Shown piece by piece: positions 22,819 through 33,907 of a stretch of 64,000 nucleotides of DNA (its first letter is position 1; each line of letters begins with the position of its first letter). The DNA comes from Chamaecrista fasciculata (taxonomy: Eukaryota > Streptophyta > Magnoliopsida > Fabales > Fabaceae): NCBI GenBank assembly GCA_003254925.1, contig QANZ01003540.1, positions 117,091 to 181,090 of the forward strand, written 5' to 3'. The notes beneath the pieces are model-generated. The model saw nothing but the letters and a program-made list of their open reading frames with translations. It had not been told where the DNA came from and ran no database searches. The position numbers were made by a program, and so were the translations under genes.

Positions 22819-23119
22819 TGAAAATAATGTATAACAGTATAAGTACATTTTAACCAAGTCAATAAAACAATATGGAGAAATTATACTTTTGACCCGTACA
22901 ATATTGATAAGTTTGAATAATAATTCCATATTATAAAACTATTCATTAAAATTATTATTGAATGAAATTTATTTTCCTCCTCAACTATAAATAAAATGAA
23001 TCAATTCTTATTCTCAAAAATTACCATAATCATTCCAAAATCTCACACTCAAACTTTCATAAAAAAAAGTAAAATAAATAAAATANTTATATTAAAAAAT
23101 AAATACTTTAAAACTTTTA
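22819..23119. other. AT-rich spacer with one ambiguous base
   Basis: Position 23086 is n. No gene or clear repeat boundary is seen. Confidence 0.5.
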
Positions 23120-24836
23120 GGATAAAGTGCACTTTGGTACCATGTGGTTAGGGGCGGTCCCACTTTGATATCCTAAAAGAAAAATTTTTGCAGTTTGGTG
23201 CCCCGTGATTTGCTCCGTTAGCGAATTGGTCCCCTGTGCTTTATTTCCATTAGGATTTAACAACAAATGTGATTGTGACCACCTTAAAATGTCAAAAACC
23301 TCCCAAAAAGTCTTCTCTTATGCGTTTAAGTCCTTTCCCTTTACTAAAAGGGATCAAAACATAAAGAAAACATAAACTAAAGAGTAAATTATGTAATTTT
23401 ACTTTTGAGTTGAAATTAATTATAAAAGGGTCTTTAGAATTCTAATATTACAGACTTTTCTCTTTTTCATAAGATTTCTTTTGAATAGGTCTTAATTTAA
23501 TTACACTTTAATCCCAAAAGTTTATAATCTTTATCAAAATAGTCCTTAAAACCTCAAAAGACAAATGAGCATTTATGATTTATCAAAAAAATCCTCATAT
23601 TCAACTACAATTTTCATTGAAGTACACTACAAACAAATAAAAAAAAAACCCAATTTTTTCCAAAATCAAGCCCCACAAATCAAAAACCATCTCAACAGCA
23701 AAATCAACATCATCAACAACCAATTGGAAGCCGGAACTCCGGCGAACTCGACTCACTTTGATTTGTGATTTGGGGGTTTTTGATTTGTGTGACTCACTTT
23801 TCCGGCGGCTGTCAAGGAAGCCGGAGCTCCGTGGAGGCCATGCCGATGGTGGCGGTGACAGAAGAAGTGGGACTTCCGGCAGCGGTTTCGTGGATTTGGG
23901 TCGGGGCTCCGAGTATCCGGATGAATCAATGAATGGGATTGGGATTGTTGTTTCTACAATGGACGATATTTCGGGGATTGATGACTCAACAGACATGGGA
24001 TTCTGAACAAGTTCAAATTTAATACCACATAATCTGGGTTTCTTTCATTCTTCAAGTGAACAATTATTTATTAGTTTATATATTACTTTTAAGAGATAAT
24101 AATTCATGAATCATTCATTCAAAAGCATCGGTTTACATTCGGTCCACTTAAGTACAAAATAATAAGGGAAGGTCAAAACTTTTTTTTGGTCCTTAAATGA
24201 TAGGGTGAGTTCTATTTTTGTTCTCATACTTTTTGATTCTTTCATGTTAATCAAAAACCCTCTTTGTTGTGCTCATCTTAATTAATTGAATTCCTTAGTT
24301 TTGAATTTTGATTCCTTAGGGTCTGAAGAAATTGGTTGTTAATGATGTTGATTTTGTTGTTGAGAGGGTTTTAGATTTGTAGGGATTGATTTTGGAAAAA
24401 TTTGGGGGGGTTTTTGATTTATTTGTAGTGTACTTGAATGAACATTGTGGTTGAATATGAGGATTTTTTGATAAATCATAGATGCTCATTTGTCTTTTGA
24501 GGTTCTAAGGACTATTCTGATAAAGATCATCAACTTTTGGGATTAAAGTGTAATTAAATCAGGACCTATTCAAAAGAAATCTTATGAAAAGGAGAAAATT
24601 CTGTAATATTAGAATTTTAAAGACCCTTTTATAATCAATTTCAACTCAACAGTAAAATTACATAATTTACTCTTTAGTTTATGTTTTCTTTATGTTTTGA
24701 TCCCTTTTAGTAAAGGGAAAGGACTTAAACGAATAAGAGAAGACTTTTTGGGAGGTTTTTGACATTTTAAGGTGGTCACAATCACATTTGTTGTTAAATC
24801 CTAACGAAAATAAAGCACAGGGGGACCAATTCGCTA
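23120..24836. mobile_element. Mutator-like inverted-repeat element, right end truncated
   Basis: The left arm from GGATAAAGTGCACTTTGG runs to about 23740 and is mirrored by about 24330-24836 (AAGGACTTAAACGAATAAG, GGAGGTTTTTGACATTTTAA, GACCAATTCGCTA). The outermost ~105 bp of the right arm are missing, so no target duplication can be scored. The loop (about 23740-24010) is GC-richer and has open frames on both strands (minus frame from 23996 starts MSVESSIPEISSIVET). It may be captured host DNA, but I recognise no protein. Confidence 0.75.
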
Positions 24837-24984
24837 AAAATAAGTTTGTTGATTTATTTATTTTGTTTTTAGTAATTATATATGTAAATAATTGATAAAA
24901 ATAAGTTTTAATAAAAATAATTTATTTTAAAATTATTTTAAATTCGGATGTGATAAATAAAGAGGATACTTCAGAGTAAGCTTT

Positions 24985-25160
24985 CATATATTTTAGCGTT
25001 ATTGCAATTTTTACTAACCCACAAAATGCAAATGTAAGGAGACTAACCCACGGCAAATGCAAATGTAAGAGATTATGATTAAAGAAGTTCCAATTAAAGA
25101 GGGAATTATACAGGATTCAATACGTGATCTAAGTTAAGGTTTCATTTTGGAGACCGCAGA
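24985..25160. repeat. Dispersed repeat, copy 2 (partner 20870-21030)
   Basis: Same phrases as the partner copy (GCGTTATTGC, ACTAACCCAC, GGCAAATGCAAATGTAAGAG, TTTTGGAGACCGCAGATG). It ends just beside the RNase H fragment at 25394-25849. Confidence 0.5.
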
Positions 25161-25393
25161 TGGGACAAGATGATGAAGCAATAATGATTCTTTTATGCAG
25201 CTTTTCATATGTAAGGAGACTATTCTGCACAGGGATAGTAATGAGTGGAGTACCAAGTGATTTTATTTTGGTAGAAAACGGGCTCAAAGGCAAAGCCCAA
25301 GAGCCAAAACACAGAAGAAAAAAAAAAGAATCAAAAAAAACAAGCACCAAAGCTACCAAAACGACAAGCAGAGGCGCAAAACACAGAAGCAAC

Positions 25394-25849
25394 CTACGGG
25401 GGTCTCACAAGTCGAGCATCCCCTAAACCTAGCCTGTCACAAAGAAGAAAAGCCGACATGCTCGTCGGTCGCAGATCGAGATGCACCACCTCCAGAACGT
25501 CACGGCAGTCGCATCCAAGATTGGCAAGATGATCGGCGCAGGAGTTGGCCTCACGCCAACGGTGCGAAATTTTCTAGCGACGAAACGATCTTAGCCGCTG
25601 TCTAATGTCCGTCAATATGCTCTGAATTTCAGAAATGATAGAGGATTCGCGAAGCACAGTGTTAACTAACACCAAAGAGTCACATTCGATCTCAATGTCT
25701 CTCACACCATATTCATTCGCAATCTCCAAACCCTTTAGGAGTCCCCAAGTTTCAGACTTGAGAACTAAACAGAAGCCAAGAAATCTGTGAAACCCCACGA
25801 CCCAACATCCATTTTCGTCCCTAATAAGACCTCCACATCCCGCCGTCAA
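25394..25849 (-). mobile_element. LINE-derived RNase H (RVT_3) pseudogene
   Basis: The minus-strand frame reads GCGGLIRDENGCWVVGFHRF, SETWGLLKGLEIANEYGV, IEIECDSLVLVN, then after one in-frame TAG continues HRWREANSCADHLANLGCDC and stops near 25394. These are the standard landmarks of the plant RNase H-like RVT_3 domain, including its acidic residues. No reverse transcriptase lies upstream. The internal stop shows it is dead. Confidence 0.8.
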
Positions 25850-25859
25850 GGGGAGTACC

Positions 25860-26410
25860 TAGTGATTTTGTTATTATTTGTATCTATATTTGTTTATCTT
25901 ATCCAATATAATATTTGTATTTTATATGTTACTTGGTATCTAACGGGTACTCGAAACATCTAAAAAAAATATAAATATATGATAGGATATTCTATTTTAT
26001 AAATGAGATACATCAGACACCCGATATCTAGTATCCATCATTACAATAAACAAACGAAAATATTATTGATTTATATTTTAAAATAAAAAAATTAAATACA
26101 AAATAACTAATAAATGATTATATAAAAAAATATGTAAATATAATTAATTAAATTTAAATAATTATATATAAAATATTAAATTGAATGTAAAATATATCTA
26201 AATAAGTAATAAGGTATCGAATATCGAATACCCTAACTATCTGCTCATTTAAGACAGATATAGGGTATTTGAGGCTAATATCCGTATTCACCCAATATTC
26301 AAAAAATATTCAATTTTCACTAATTGTACTCTATTTGATATCGGGTATCGACGAATACCAGGTAATTTTTTCGGATGGGTATAGACGGATACCCTAATTA
26401 TCATAAAAAA
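25860..26410. repeat. AT-rich dispersed repeat, copy 1 (partner ~51080-51480)
   Basis: Long stretches such as ATTGATTTATATTTTAAAAT and TTAAATACAAAATAACTAA, plus a GTATCGAATATCG/GATATCGGGTATCG motif, are shared with 51080-51480. GGTATCCG-like phrases recur, but I saw no clean termini. Confidence 0.6.
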
Positions 26411-26529
26411 TTGTCATCTCCTATGAAGGATTGACACTGACACGGACACGGACATACCGACACGTCAAATTCTTAAAGTTACATGACACGACACGGTGTA
26501 TATTTATATATACAATGCACTATAGTGAT

Positions 26530-28355
26530 GCAATCTGAGTCGATCTCTTGAGAAACTCCTAGTAGTTTAAAAGATAATAATGTTAAATTCCTACTTATTA
26601 GGTTAAGGCAACAGAGAATGTTCTTTAAAATGGTTTCTAACACCTACAACACAAATTGAATAAAGCAATAAATATTTTTATGATTTTTGTTTAATAAGAC
26701 TAAATTGAATTAAATAATAATAAAAGATACGTATAACTAAACGGAGAAAACACCCAACGGAGCAATTCAGATCAAGCAATCATCACCACAATAGATAGAT
26801 AGAGTATCTCACACTAATCATCCTAAGATAGTCACTAATAACTCAGTGACTTAGACTAACAAACCTATCATGAAAACACCTTAAACAAGATAAATCCACA
26901 TCAAGAATTGAAAACCTTATTGTATTGATGATAAATGTGAACCAGAGTTATAATCTCTATAAGAATTACCATTGTCAAAGTTAATGCATCAATAATTATA
27001 ACCAAACTAGCATTCATTCAAGGATTACAATCAAGATGTGATTGGAAGAATTAAAATCAAACTTTCAATCTTGAACAAGAATCCGAATTACAACTAGTTT
27101 CCAAGTTCAAACTAGAAAAATAGAAACAAGAAGGAAACCCTAATCCTAATATGAGAAAACTCTCTGGATGAAACCCTAGTTCATGCTTTGATCCATCGCT
27201 CCTCCGAGATGAGAAGTTTAGTTGCTCATAATGCAAATATGAACCAAACCAAGCCCGAATCCGAACTCAACAGCCATGGTACCAAGAAAGCTCCAAGAAG
27301 AGGAAAGATAGCCAAGAACCGAGATAAAGAATGTAATTCTCTCTCAAAACGTGGATAACCCCTGAAATTGACCTAGAGATCCTTAATATAATTAATTTTC
27401 GGCCAAAACCAGGTTGGGCTAGATCAGAAACATCAAAATCGGGCTTGGGCTTTAATATTTAAAATAGCCACAAAACCAGCCGCGGGACTTGCCCACGGCG
27501 AACTCCACTGCGAGATCTAGAAAAATGCTGAAACTTTGCTGATTTGGTCCATGGCTCGTCTCCAAACATCCACTGGTCTTCTTTTAAGTATTCCAATGTT
27601 TTGGAGTTCATTTAAACTTATCAAGACATCGAGAAATTATGTGAATTCTCAAGATAAAAACGATCAACAAATAATAATGATTAAACCCGAGAAAAATCAC
27701 ACAATTAATCACGGTAAAGATTGTAATCTTATTTGTTGAGATTTGGGAATCTTGGGTAATCTTTTAAGGTGACTTGTATTTCAGTTAGTTACCATATATT
27801 TTGGGGTATAATTCTTGGTGGCTAAGGAATTAAGTACTTGGGCCTATTGGGCTTAGGTTAAGTAATCCTTGGGGATCTAGGGTTTGAGATGCCTATAAAT
27901 AGACTAGTAGTTAGCTGAGTATTGAGGAGTAGTACATCACATGATATCTCAGGAGAGACTCTTAGGGATACTCGGTTAGAGTTGATATAGTAGAGATAAG
28001 GGTGAGGTATGACTTGAGAGGTGATTCATTCATCAGGTTATTGTAAACCCGAATTCAATATAGTAGTTCCTTGTTCTTGGGTGGATGTAGGTCACACTGA
28101 CCGAACCACAGTAAATTGTCTTGTGTTCATCTATTCTTCTCTATGTTCCGTATTCTCGTATACTTGTTTTGATCTATGAATGTTTGTTGGGAGATACTCT
28201 GAATCCTAACAATCACAAAATAGTCCAAATAAACATCAAACCTTAAGGCATCATATTTTATCATAAAAGATAATAAAGACAAGCAATTGAATCCCAAATG
28301 AATATAAAATGTCCTAATTTATCATTAAAATATATGATAAAATATGATCAGATCA
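26530..28355 (-). repeat. LTR-type retroelement repeat, minus copy, interrupted by a solo LTR
   Basis: Its reverse complement is collinear with 31539-32860. Shared landmarks include the TGATCT..CATATTT..ATCAT start, TTCATTTGGGATTC, TTTCTCGGGTTTAATC, GGAGACGAG, a GAACTAGGGTTTCAT block and GCTC.GT..GGTGTTTTCTC. The organisation resembles a plant gypsy-type LTR; I cannot name the clade. No protein-coding domain is present. Confidence 0.6.
27734..28211 (+). mobile_element. Solo LTR, Ty1-copia type, ~478 bp
   Basis: It starts TGTTGAGATTTGGG and ends GAATCCTAACA, with a CCTATAAATAGAC TATA region and GTGGATGTAGG...GACCGAACCAC text typical of copia LTRs. It interrupts the 26530-28355 repeat. ATCAC occurs after its right end and about 21 bp before its left end, so the left junction carries extra bases. 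Confidence 0.72.
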
Positions 28356-28991
28356 GTACTCTCAAATTTTTTTCATCTTCGTGTTGTTCTGAAAGTAAAG
28401 TAACGGTGGTGTTGGTATCTTTTGTTGTAGGAACTGTTTAACCTTTTATAAACTTGTTATACTATTGTCAGAGCCAATAATATCGGACTAAAACTTTTAT
28501 AAAATTGTATTCATCAGAGCGTCGCGCTAAAAACTAGTTATATGCCATCAACTATATTAAGAATAAAATAACTTAGAACACAAAGCATATTCAAGTATTC
28601 CCAACTTCAATTCCCATGAATACCAACTAAGGTTCATGCTTTGCAAATCGAGAATGATCCTTAAAAGAATTAATGTTGATGCTTTGCAAAAGGATATATA
28701 TGATCGATGTTTTGGCCTACAGTTCAATCTTATCCTCTCTTAAGAAGTCAATGAACCTATGTTCTTACTTGTGACATCTCTAAAATGTTCTCTAATTAGT
28801 AAGTAGACAGAAGTTCAATACGTAGTCCTTAATTAGAAAGCTGATTTGGAAGATTCAGTACAAAAACTTGTATATATAATTGATTTGTTTCTTGACTCCG
28901 TTGTAGCCTACTTTTCATTATTTAAATTACCTGCATTATCCTTGACTCCGATGATTAATTATATTAATACTTAATTTTTACTTAGTATATA
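28356..28991. other. Spacer
   Basis: No gene, inverted repeat or LTR feature is recognised. Confidence 0.5.
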
Positions 28992-29517
28992 GGCCAAAGT
29001 CCTATTTTGTCCCTCAGTTATGCTCAATGTCCTAAATTGGTCTCTCAGTTATTTTTCATTCCATATTAGTCTCTCGGTTTTTCAAAACTTAACACAATTG
29101 GTCCCTCAAACATTTTCCATTCAATTTTTCATTAAAAAAAAGACAAAATTGATTTTTAACTCTTAAAAGTTTGAATTTTTGCATTAAGGATCTTTTTTTT
29201 TCTATAATAGAACCAAAATATAAAAAAGAATAAAGGCTTAAGTGCACTTTTGGTCCCAATACTATGACTAAGGTTTCAATTTGGTCCCATAACTATTTTT
29301 GTTGCAGATTTGGTCCCAAACCTTCGCAAAAAGTTTCACAGTTAGTCCCCTGGTCACTTCCGTCCAATTTTCGCCGTTAAATGTGACGTGGCAGTCTGAC
29401 TGGGATGCTGACGTGGCAAAATCAAATGAGATGGAGTAAGTTAGGATCAATATGTAACATTTCATAACTTCTCTGGACTGAACGCATAATTTTATCCCAA
29501 ATGAATTGCCATTCTCC

Positions 29518-29976
29518 CTCAACACCTCCGATTCCGATCCCTCCTTCTTCTTCGGAAATCGACGGCGACGAGGTTCAAAATCGGAACCCTACTGGTTCGA
29601 TTTCAGAGGAGGAGGAGAAATTCGTTTCGAAACTAAGCAGTATCGAAGTATCTGAGCAAGAAGAAGCCGTGATTTCGCTGCGAAACATCACGAGAACGCG
29701 AGAGGACGCGAGGGTTTCTCTATGTACGAATCCTCTGCTCTCGTCACTCCGATCGTTGATCGGAGTGAGGAATTCCGTCGTCGTGCAAGTAAACGCCGTC
29801 ACTTCGGTGGTGAATTTCTCCCTGGACAAATCGAACAAGGTGAGAATCGTGAGGTTAGGGTTTATCCCGTTTTTTATAAACGTTTTGAAAGAGGGATTTA
29901 CAGAGTCGCAAGAACACGCGGCGGGAGCTTTATTCAGCTTGGCGTTAGACGACGAGAACAAAATGGCGATCGGAGT
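29518..29976 (+). pseudogene. Captured ARM-repeat fragment of a PUB38/40-like U-box protein
   Basis: The open frame from ATG 29501 (inside the left terminal repeat) reads into host-derived sequence: LSSIEVSEQEEAVISLRNIT, RTREDARVSLC, NAVTSVVNFSLDKSNKVRIV and ESQEHAAGALFSLALDDENK. This is the conserved start of the ARM repeats in plant PUB38/39/40-type U-box E3 ligases. The U-box itself and most ARM repeats are absent. Resemblance stops after ENKMAIGV, although the frame runs on to 30082. The fragment remains open with no stops. Confidence 0.85.
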
Positions 29977-30081
29977 AAACGTTTTGAAATTTTGTTCTGT
30001 TATGCTTTTTCTTTATTATCTTAAACTGTATGCCCAGTTCTTGCAGGATCAACTTCAGACTATAGCAAAAAAACGAAAGTA

Positions 30082-30625
30082 ATGGCTTCTTCTTCTGCTT
30101 GTGGAAGTCACAAACATGAAATGCCCAAAAATCTCAGAACACAGCTTGCTGTTGCAGTCAAGAGTATTCAATGGAGTTATGGAATTTTCTGGAATTCTTC
30201 CACCACCAAACAAGGGTACAAAATCATCTTATACATATATATATATATATATAATTGTACACACTGATGAAGTTTCCAATTTCTGGTTAAGAATGAATAC
30301 ATCTGAATCAGGTTAATTGGGGCTCAGATTTAGAGAAAGTAATGCAAATTATTATAAAAATGTAAAGTATAATTTTGTGAATTATGATCAGAGTCTGATT
30401 CTCTCCCTGATTGAGCTAGAAAAATGAGTAACGAACGTGAAAAGTGAAAACCGCCAGCAAATTGTAATTCTGATTCTGATTCTCTCTTCTTTAAATTTCG
30501 TTTTCGTTAACGACAGAGGATTGGAATGGAAAGAAGGATACTACAATGGCGAAATCAAGACGAGGAAGACGACGGTGGTGCAATCGACGGCGGCGGCGGC
30601 GGAGAAAATAGGGTTTCAGAGAAGC
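30082..30625 (+). pseudogene. Captured GL3/EGL3-like bHLH N-terminus, two exons
   Basis: Exon 1 (30082-30215) starts with ATG and includes NLRTQLAVAVKSIQWSYGIF. A GT-AG intron (30216-30516) containing a (TA)n run follows. Exon 2 (from 30517) joins in phase as GGLEWKEGYYNGEIKTRKT and runs into the right terminal repeat. This is the bHLH-MYC N-terminal (MYB-interacting) region of the GL3/EGL3/TT8 group, which regulates flavonoid and epidermal traits. The bHLH domain itself is missing. Preservation of the intron shows capture at DNA level and not by retroposition. Confidence 0.88.
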
Positions 30626-30983
30626 GGAGAATGGCAATTCATTTGGGATAAAATTATGCGTTCAGTCCAGAGAAGTTATGAAATGTTACATATTGATCCT
30701 AACTTACTCCATCTCATTTGATTTTGCCACGTCAGCATCCCAGTCAGACTGCCACGTCACATTTAACGGCGAAAATTGGACGGAAGTGACCAGGGGACTA
30801 ACTGTGAAACTTTTTGCGAAGGTTTGGGACCAAATCTGCAACAAAAATAGTTATGGGACCAAATTGAAACCTTAGTCATAGTATTGGGACCAAAAGTGCA
30901 CTTAAGCCAAGAATAAATAACTAGGGGGTTTTAGTTTATTTCACACCAAAAAGACAACCTCTCTCTCTCTCTACAAGAACGAT

Positions 30984-31247
30984 ATGGTCTTCGGAATCTC
31001 ACCTTTCAGATTGTTATACGACAAATCCAACACTGTAAAATACGACCCGAAAACTTTTTCCCATCCAGATTTAGGGTTGATAAAACCCCCATACGTCCTA
31101 AACACGCAAGAATCGGCCCCAATATTTTGTTACGCGATAAATCCAAATCGGCGAGACGATAAATCGAGCACACCGACGCCGGAATATTTGTTGGTTATTT
31201 TAAAAAAGGAAAAGAGAATCGAGAGGAAAGAGAGAGGATACGGCTGA
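30984..31247 (+). other. Unidentified 87-codon open frame, possible captured fragment
   Basis: The frame starts MVFGISPFRLLYDKSNTVKY and includes FSHPDLGLIKPPYVLN and YAINPNRRDDKSSTPTPEYL, with composition unlike the surrounding AT-rich DNA. A (CT)n run lies just upstream. It lies inside the older element that begins at 28992. I do not recognise the family. Confidence 0.4.
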
Positions 31248-31538
31248 AGCAAAAATCAAGAGAATTCATTTTATTCAATCTTCATCAAGGATATTTAAAG
31301 ACATTAACCAATTACAATAAATGAAAAAGGAAAATACTAAATCCCTAAAAATTAGCAACTACTAGCTGGTGAATAACATCCCACTAAATCAAAAAATATA
31401 ATGCAACAAAATAGGAAACAATCTTGACTAAATCAAATCTAATTCTAATAATTCATAATGCAACTAATTCCTAAAAACAAGCATGACTGACGTGCAGCTA
31501 CTGGAGGAAAATCTCAACACTCCTCTTTGCTTCAGTTG

Positions 31539-32860
31539 TGATCTTACCATATTTCATCATGTATTTTAGGGACATTTTAGGGCATTTTATATTCATTTGG
31601 GATTCATTTGCATGCCTTTATGTCCTTTTATGATGAAATATGATGCCTTGAAGTTTGATGACTATTTGGACTATTTTGTGATTAATTGAGTGGTTTTCTC
31701 GGGTTTAATCTTTATTACTTGATTGATCCTCTTTATCCTGAGAATTCACTTAGTTTCTCGATGTTCTTAATAGGTTTTAATGAAGTCCAAAGTGCTAAAT
31801 TACTTCAAGAAAGGCTTAAGGATGCTTGGAGACGAGTCAGGGACCAAACCGAAAAGAATCAAAAGTCTGCAAAAACCGCCGCCGGAACCGCCGCCACGTA
31901 TAGCCGCGGCGGGTCCGCGGCAATCCATAATTTAACAGGCCCAAGCCCGATTTTGAGGATTGAGACCTAAATTTCTTGGGGGAAGCGCCGAAAATAGCAG
32001 ATGGAGAGGGTCTAGAGGTAAAGGAGAGGGTACACACTACTTGAGAGAGAGTTTTACACATTCCATATCCCGGTTAGCAATTCGGTTTATCGTGTGAAGC
32101 TTCTCTTGAGATTATGGCAGCAGATTCTGAAGTTATTCATCTGTCAACCATGAGCGGCTAGATACTCATACCCGGAGGAGCATTGGAGCAAAGCATGAAC
32201 TAGGGTTTCATCATTAGGGAGTTTTTCTCACACTAGAATTAGGATTTACTTTATTGTTCTTGAATTCTAGTTGAACCTGAGAACTTTTTGGTATTCTGAT
32301 TCTTGATTAGGAACTTGGTTTTATTGTTTGATTATATCTTGATTGTAACCCTTGAGTTTACACTAGTTTGGTTATAATTATAGATATATCGCTTTGACAA
32401 TGTTTATTGTTATAAAGATTATGGTTCTTGATCTTCATTTATCATCAATTGAATGAGGTTTTCAATACTTGTTGTGGATCTATCTTGTTTAAGGTGTTTG
32501 CATGATAGGGTTGTTAATCTAGGTCATTAAGTTGTTAGTGACTATCTTAGGATGATTTGTGTGGGAATACTCCATTTATCTTTATTAGTAATGATTGCCT
32601 AATCCAATTGCTCTGTCAGGTGTTTTCTCAATTTGGTTAATCTATTCGTATTATTGTTTCTTTCAATTCAATCCTTTAAATCAAAAACACAAAAACATTT
32701 ATTGCTCTATTTAATTATCGTCTTAGGTTATAGAAAACAATCAAAGAACAAAATTTCCGTTGCTTTCTCCCAATTAGTGATAATTAGGTATTGTTTGCTT
32801 TTAAACCTTGCACAAAAGTTCCTCGAGAGTTTTTATCTCCAAATGCATTCTCGATACTTC
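31539..32860 (+). repeat. LTR-type retroelement repeat, plus copy
   Basis: Collinear with the reverse complement of 28355-26530. It begins TGATCTTACCATATTTCATC and includes ATGAGCGGCTAGATACTCAT, a phrase typical of some plant gypsy LTRs, then GAACTAGGGTTTCATCATT. The 94-codon frame at 31686 lies within it and has no family resemblance. Confidence 0.6.
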
Positions 32861-33907
32861 AAATTTGGGTCATAGTTCTGTTGTGTTTGGATTTGCTCAA
32901 TTTTATACTCATTTTGTGAGAAGAATGATAAGAAAATCTGGAAAATATTTTGAGAAAACAGACTAAAGGCTTCGATTCCTTTAGATCTCAGGATTATGTA
33001 CTCAAAAGTTTTTGGGCTGTAAAGAAATTTAAGGTGGGTGTTTTTGAAAAAAAACAGTTCTGAAATAATAAATAAGAGAATAACATAAATTTCAGGGACT
33101 AAATTATTCCTTTGAAATGATTAATTATTTATTAATCTCGTCTATTTATAATAAAATTATTATTTTATATTTTAGATAATATCATAATTCTACATATTTT
33201 GAGAGAATAAATTTTAATTTTTTTTAAAATATAAAGTTTACCACTTTAATAAGTTGCCTCTTTCATACCATTAGATCACATCAATGGCTACAATTATGTC
33301 ATATAATCCATTGTATTTGTATGTATACAATAGTTACACTAACCTATATTATTATATATATTTAAAGAGTGTTCTTATAATCACTATTCCAAAGATATAT
33401 ATATTATAATTTAATGTAATTATAATATAATATAAAGTATAAGTAAAACATCTTAGACTAATTTTTTTAACAAAATGTAATAATATAACATTCTTTATCA
33501 ACAGAATGTAAAATATGAAAGTAAATACTTTCCTACTACCGAAACTTTTATGTGGAGTTTACAAGCACTAAAATTAGCAACAATCTATATCTTAAAATGT
33601 ATATGGAATCATCTTATTTCATCCATATGACTCTTTGTATCGTAAGTAACCCCAAAGAAGAATATCTGATTGTGATCAAACTTTTTAAAGGAATCTTAAA
33701 CACATAGTACACAACTAGCGACTAACTAATTTATAGTATTTGGATTGTTTTGTGAGAGGGACAACATTGCAATTGAAAATCTGAGACAAACACCTAAAAA
33801 CAATCATACAAATTACAAAACAATGGTAGACATTTTCTTCAACCTTGTGAATAATGAACATTTAAAGGATGTGACCACAAGGGAAACACCGAGCTCCACA
33901 TGTCAAC
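32861..33907. other. Spacer and 3' flank of the HAT3.1-like gene
   Basis: AT-rich. The 3' UTR of the minus-strand homeodomain gene probably occupies the part just below 33908. Nothing else is recognised. Confidence 0.5.

Larger units (their letters stand above)
29235..30908 (+). mobile_element. Pack-MULE carrying fragments of two host genes, 1674 bp
   Basis: Terminal inverted repeats GGCTTAAGTGCACTTTTGG / CCAAAAGTGCACTTAAGCC extend 283 bp each (29235-29517, 30626-30908) and are near-identical. A perfect 9-bp duplication AAGAATAAA flanks the element (29226-29234, 30909-30917). The interior holds an ARM-repeat fragment and a two-exon bHLH fragment, both on the plus strand. No transposase is present. 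The intact duplication and the similar arms suggest a fairly recent insertion. Confidence 0.93.
28992..31250. mobile_element. Older MULE-type element carrying the nested Pack-MULE, right end lost
   Basis: 28992 begins GGCCAAAGTCCTATTTTG, the same terminus as the element at 48745-49618, and the arm text runs in parallel to 29225. The Pack-MULE interrupts it, and homology resumes after 30917 with TTTCACACCAAAAAGAC, matching 48975 onward. A GC-richer frame follows (30984-31247). I did not find a matching right terminus. Confidence 0.6.

Noticed and set aside
31686-31970. 94-codon frame starting MSGFLGFNLYYLID
   Set aside because: It falls inside an LTR-type repeat whose second copy at 26.5-28.4 kb does not preserve the frame.
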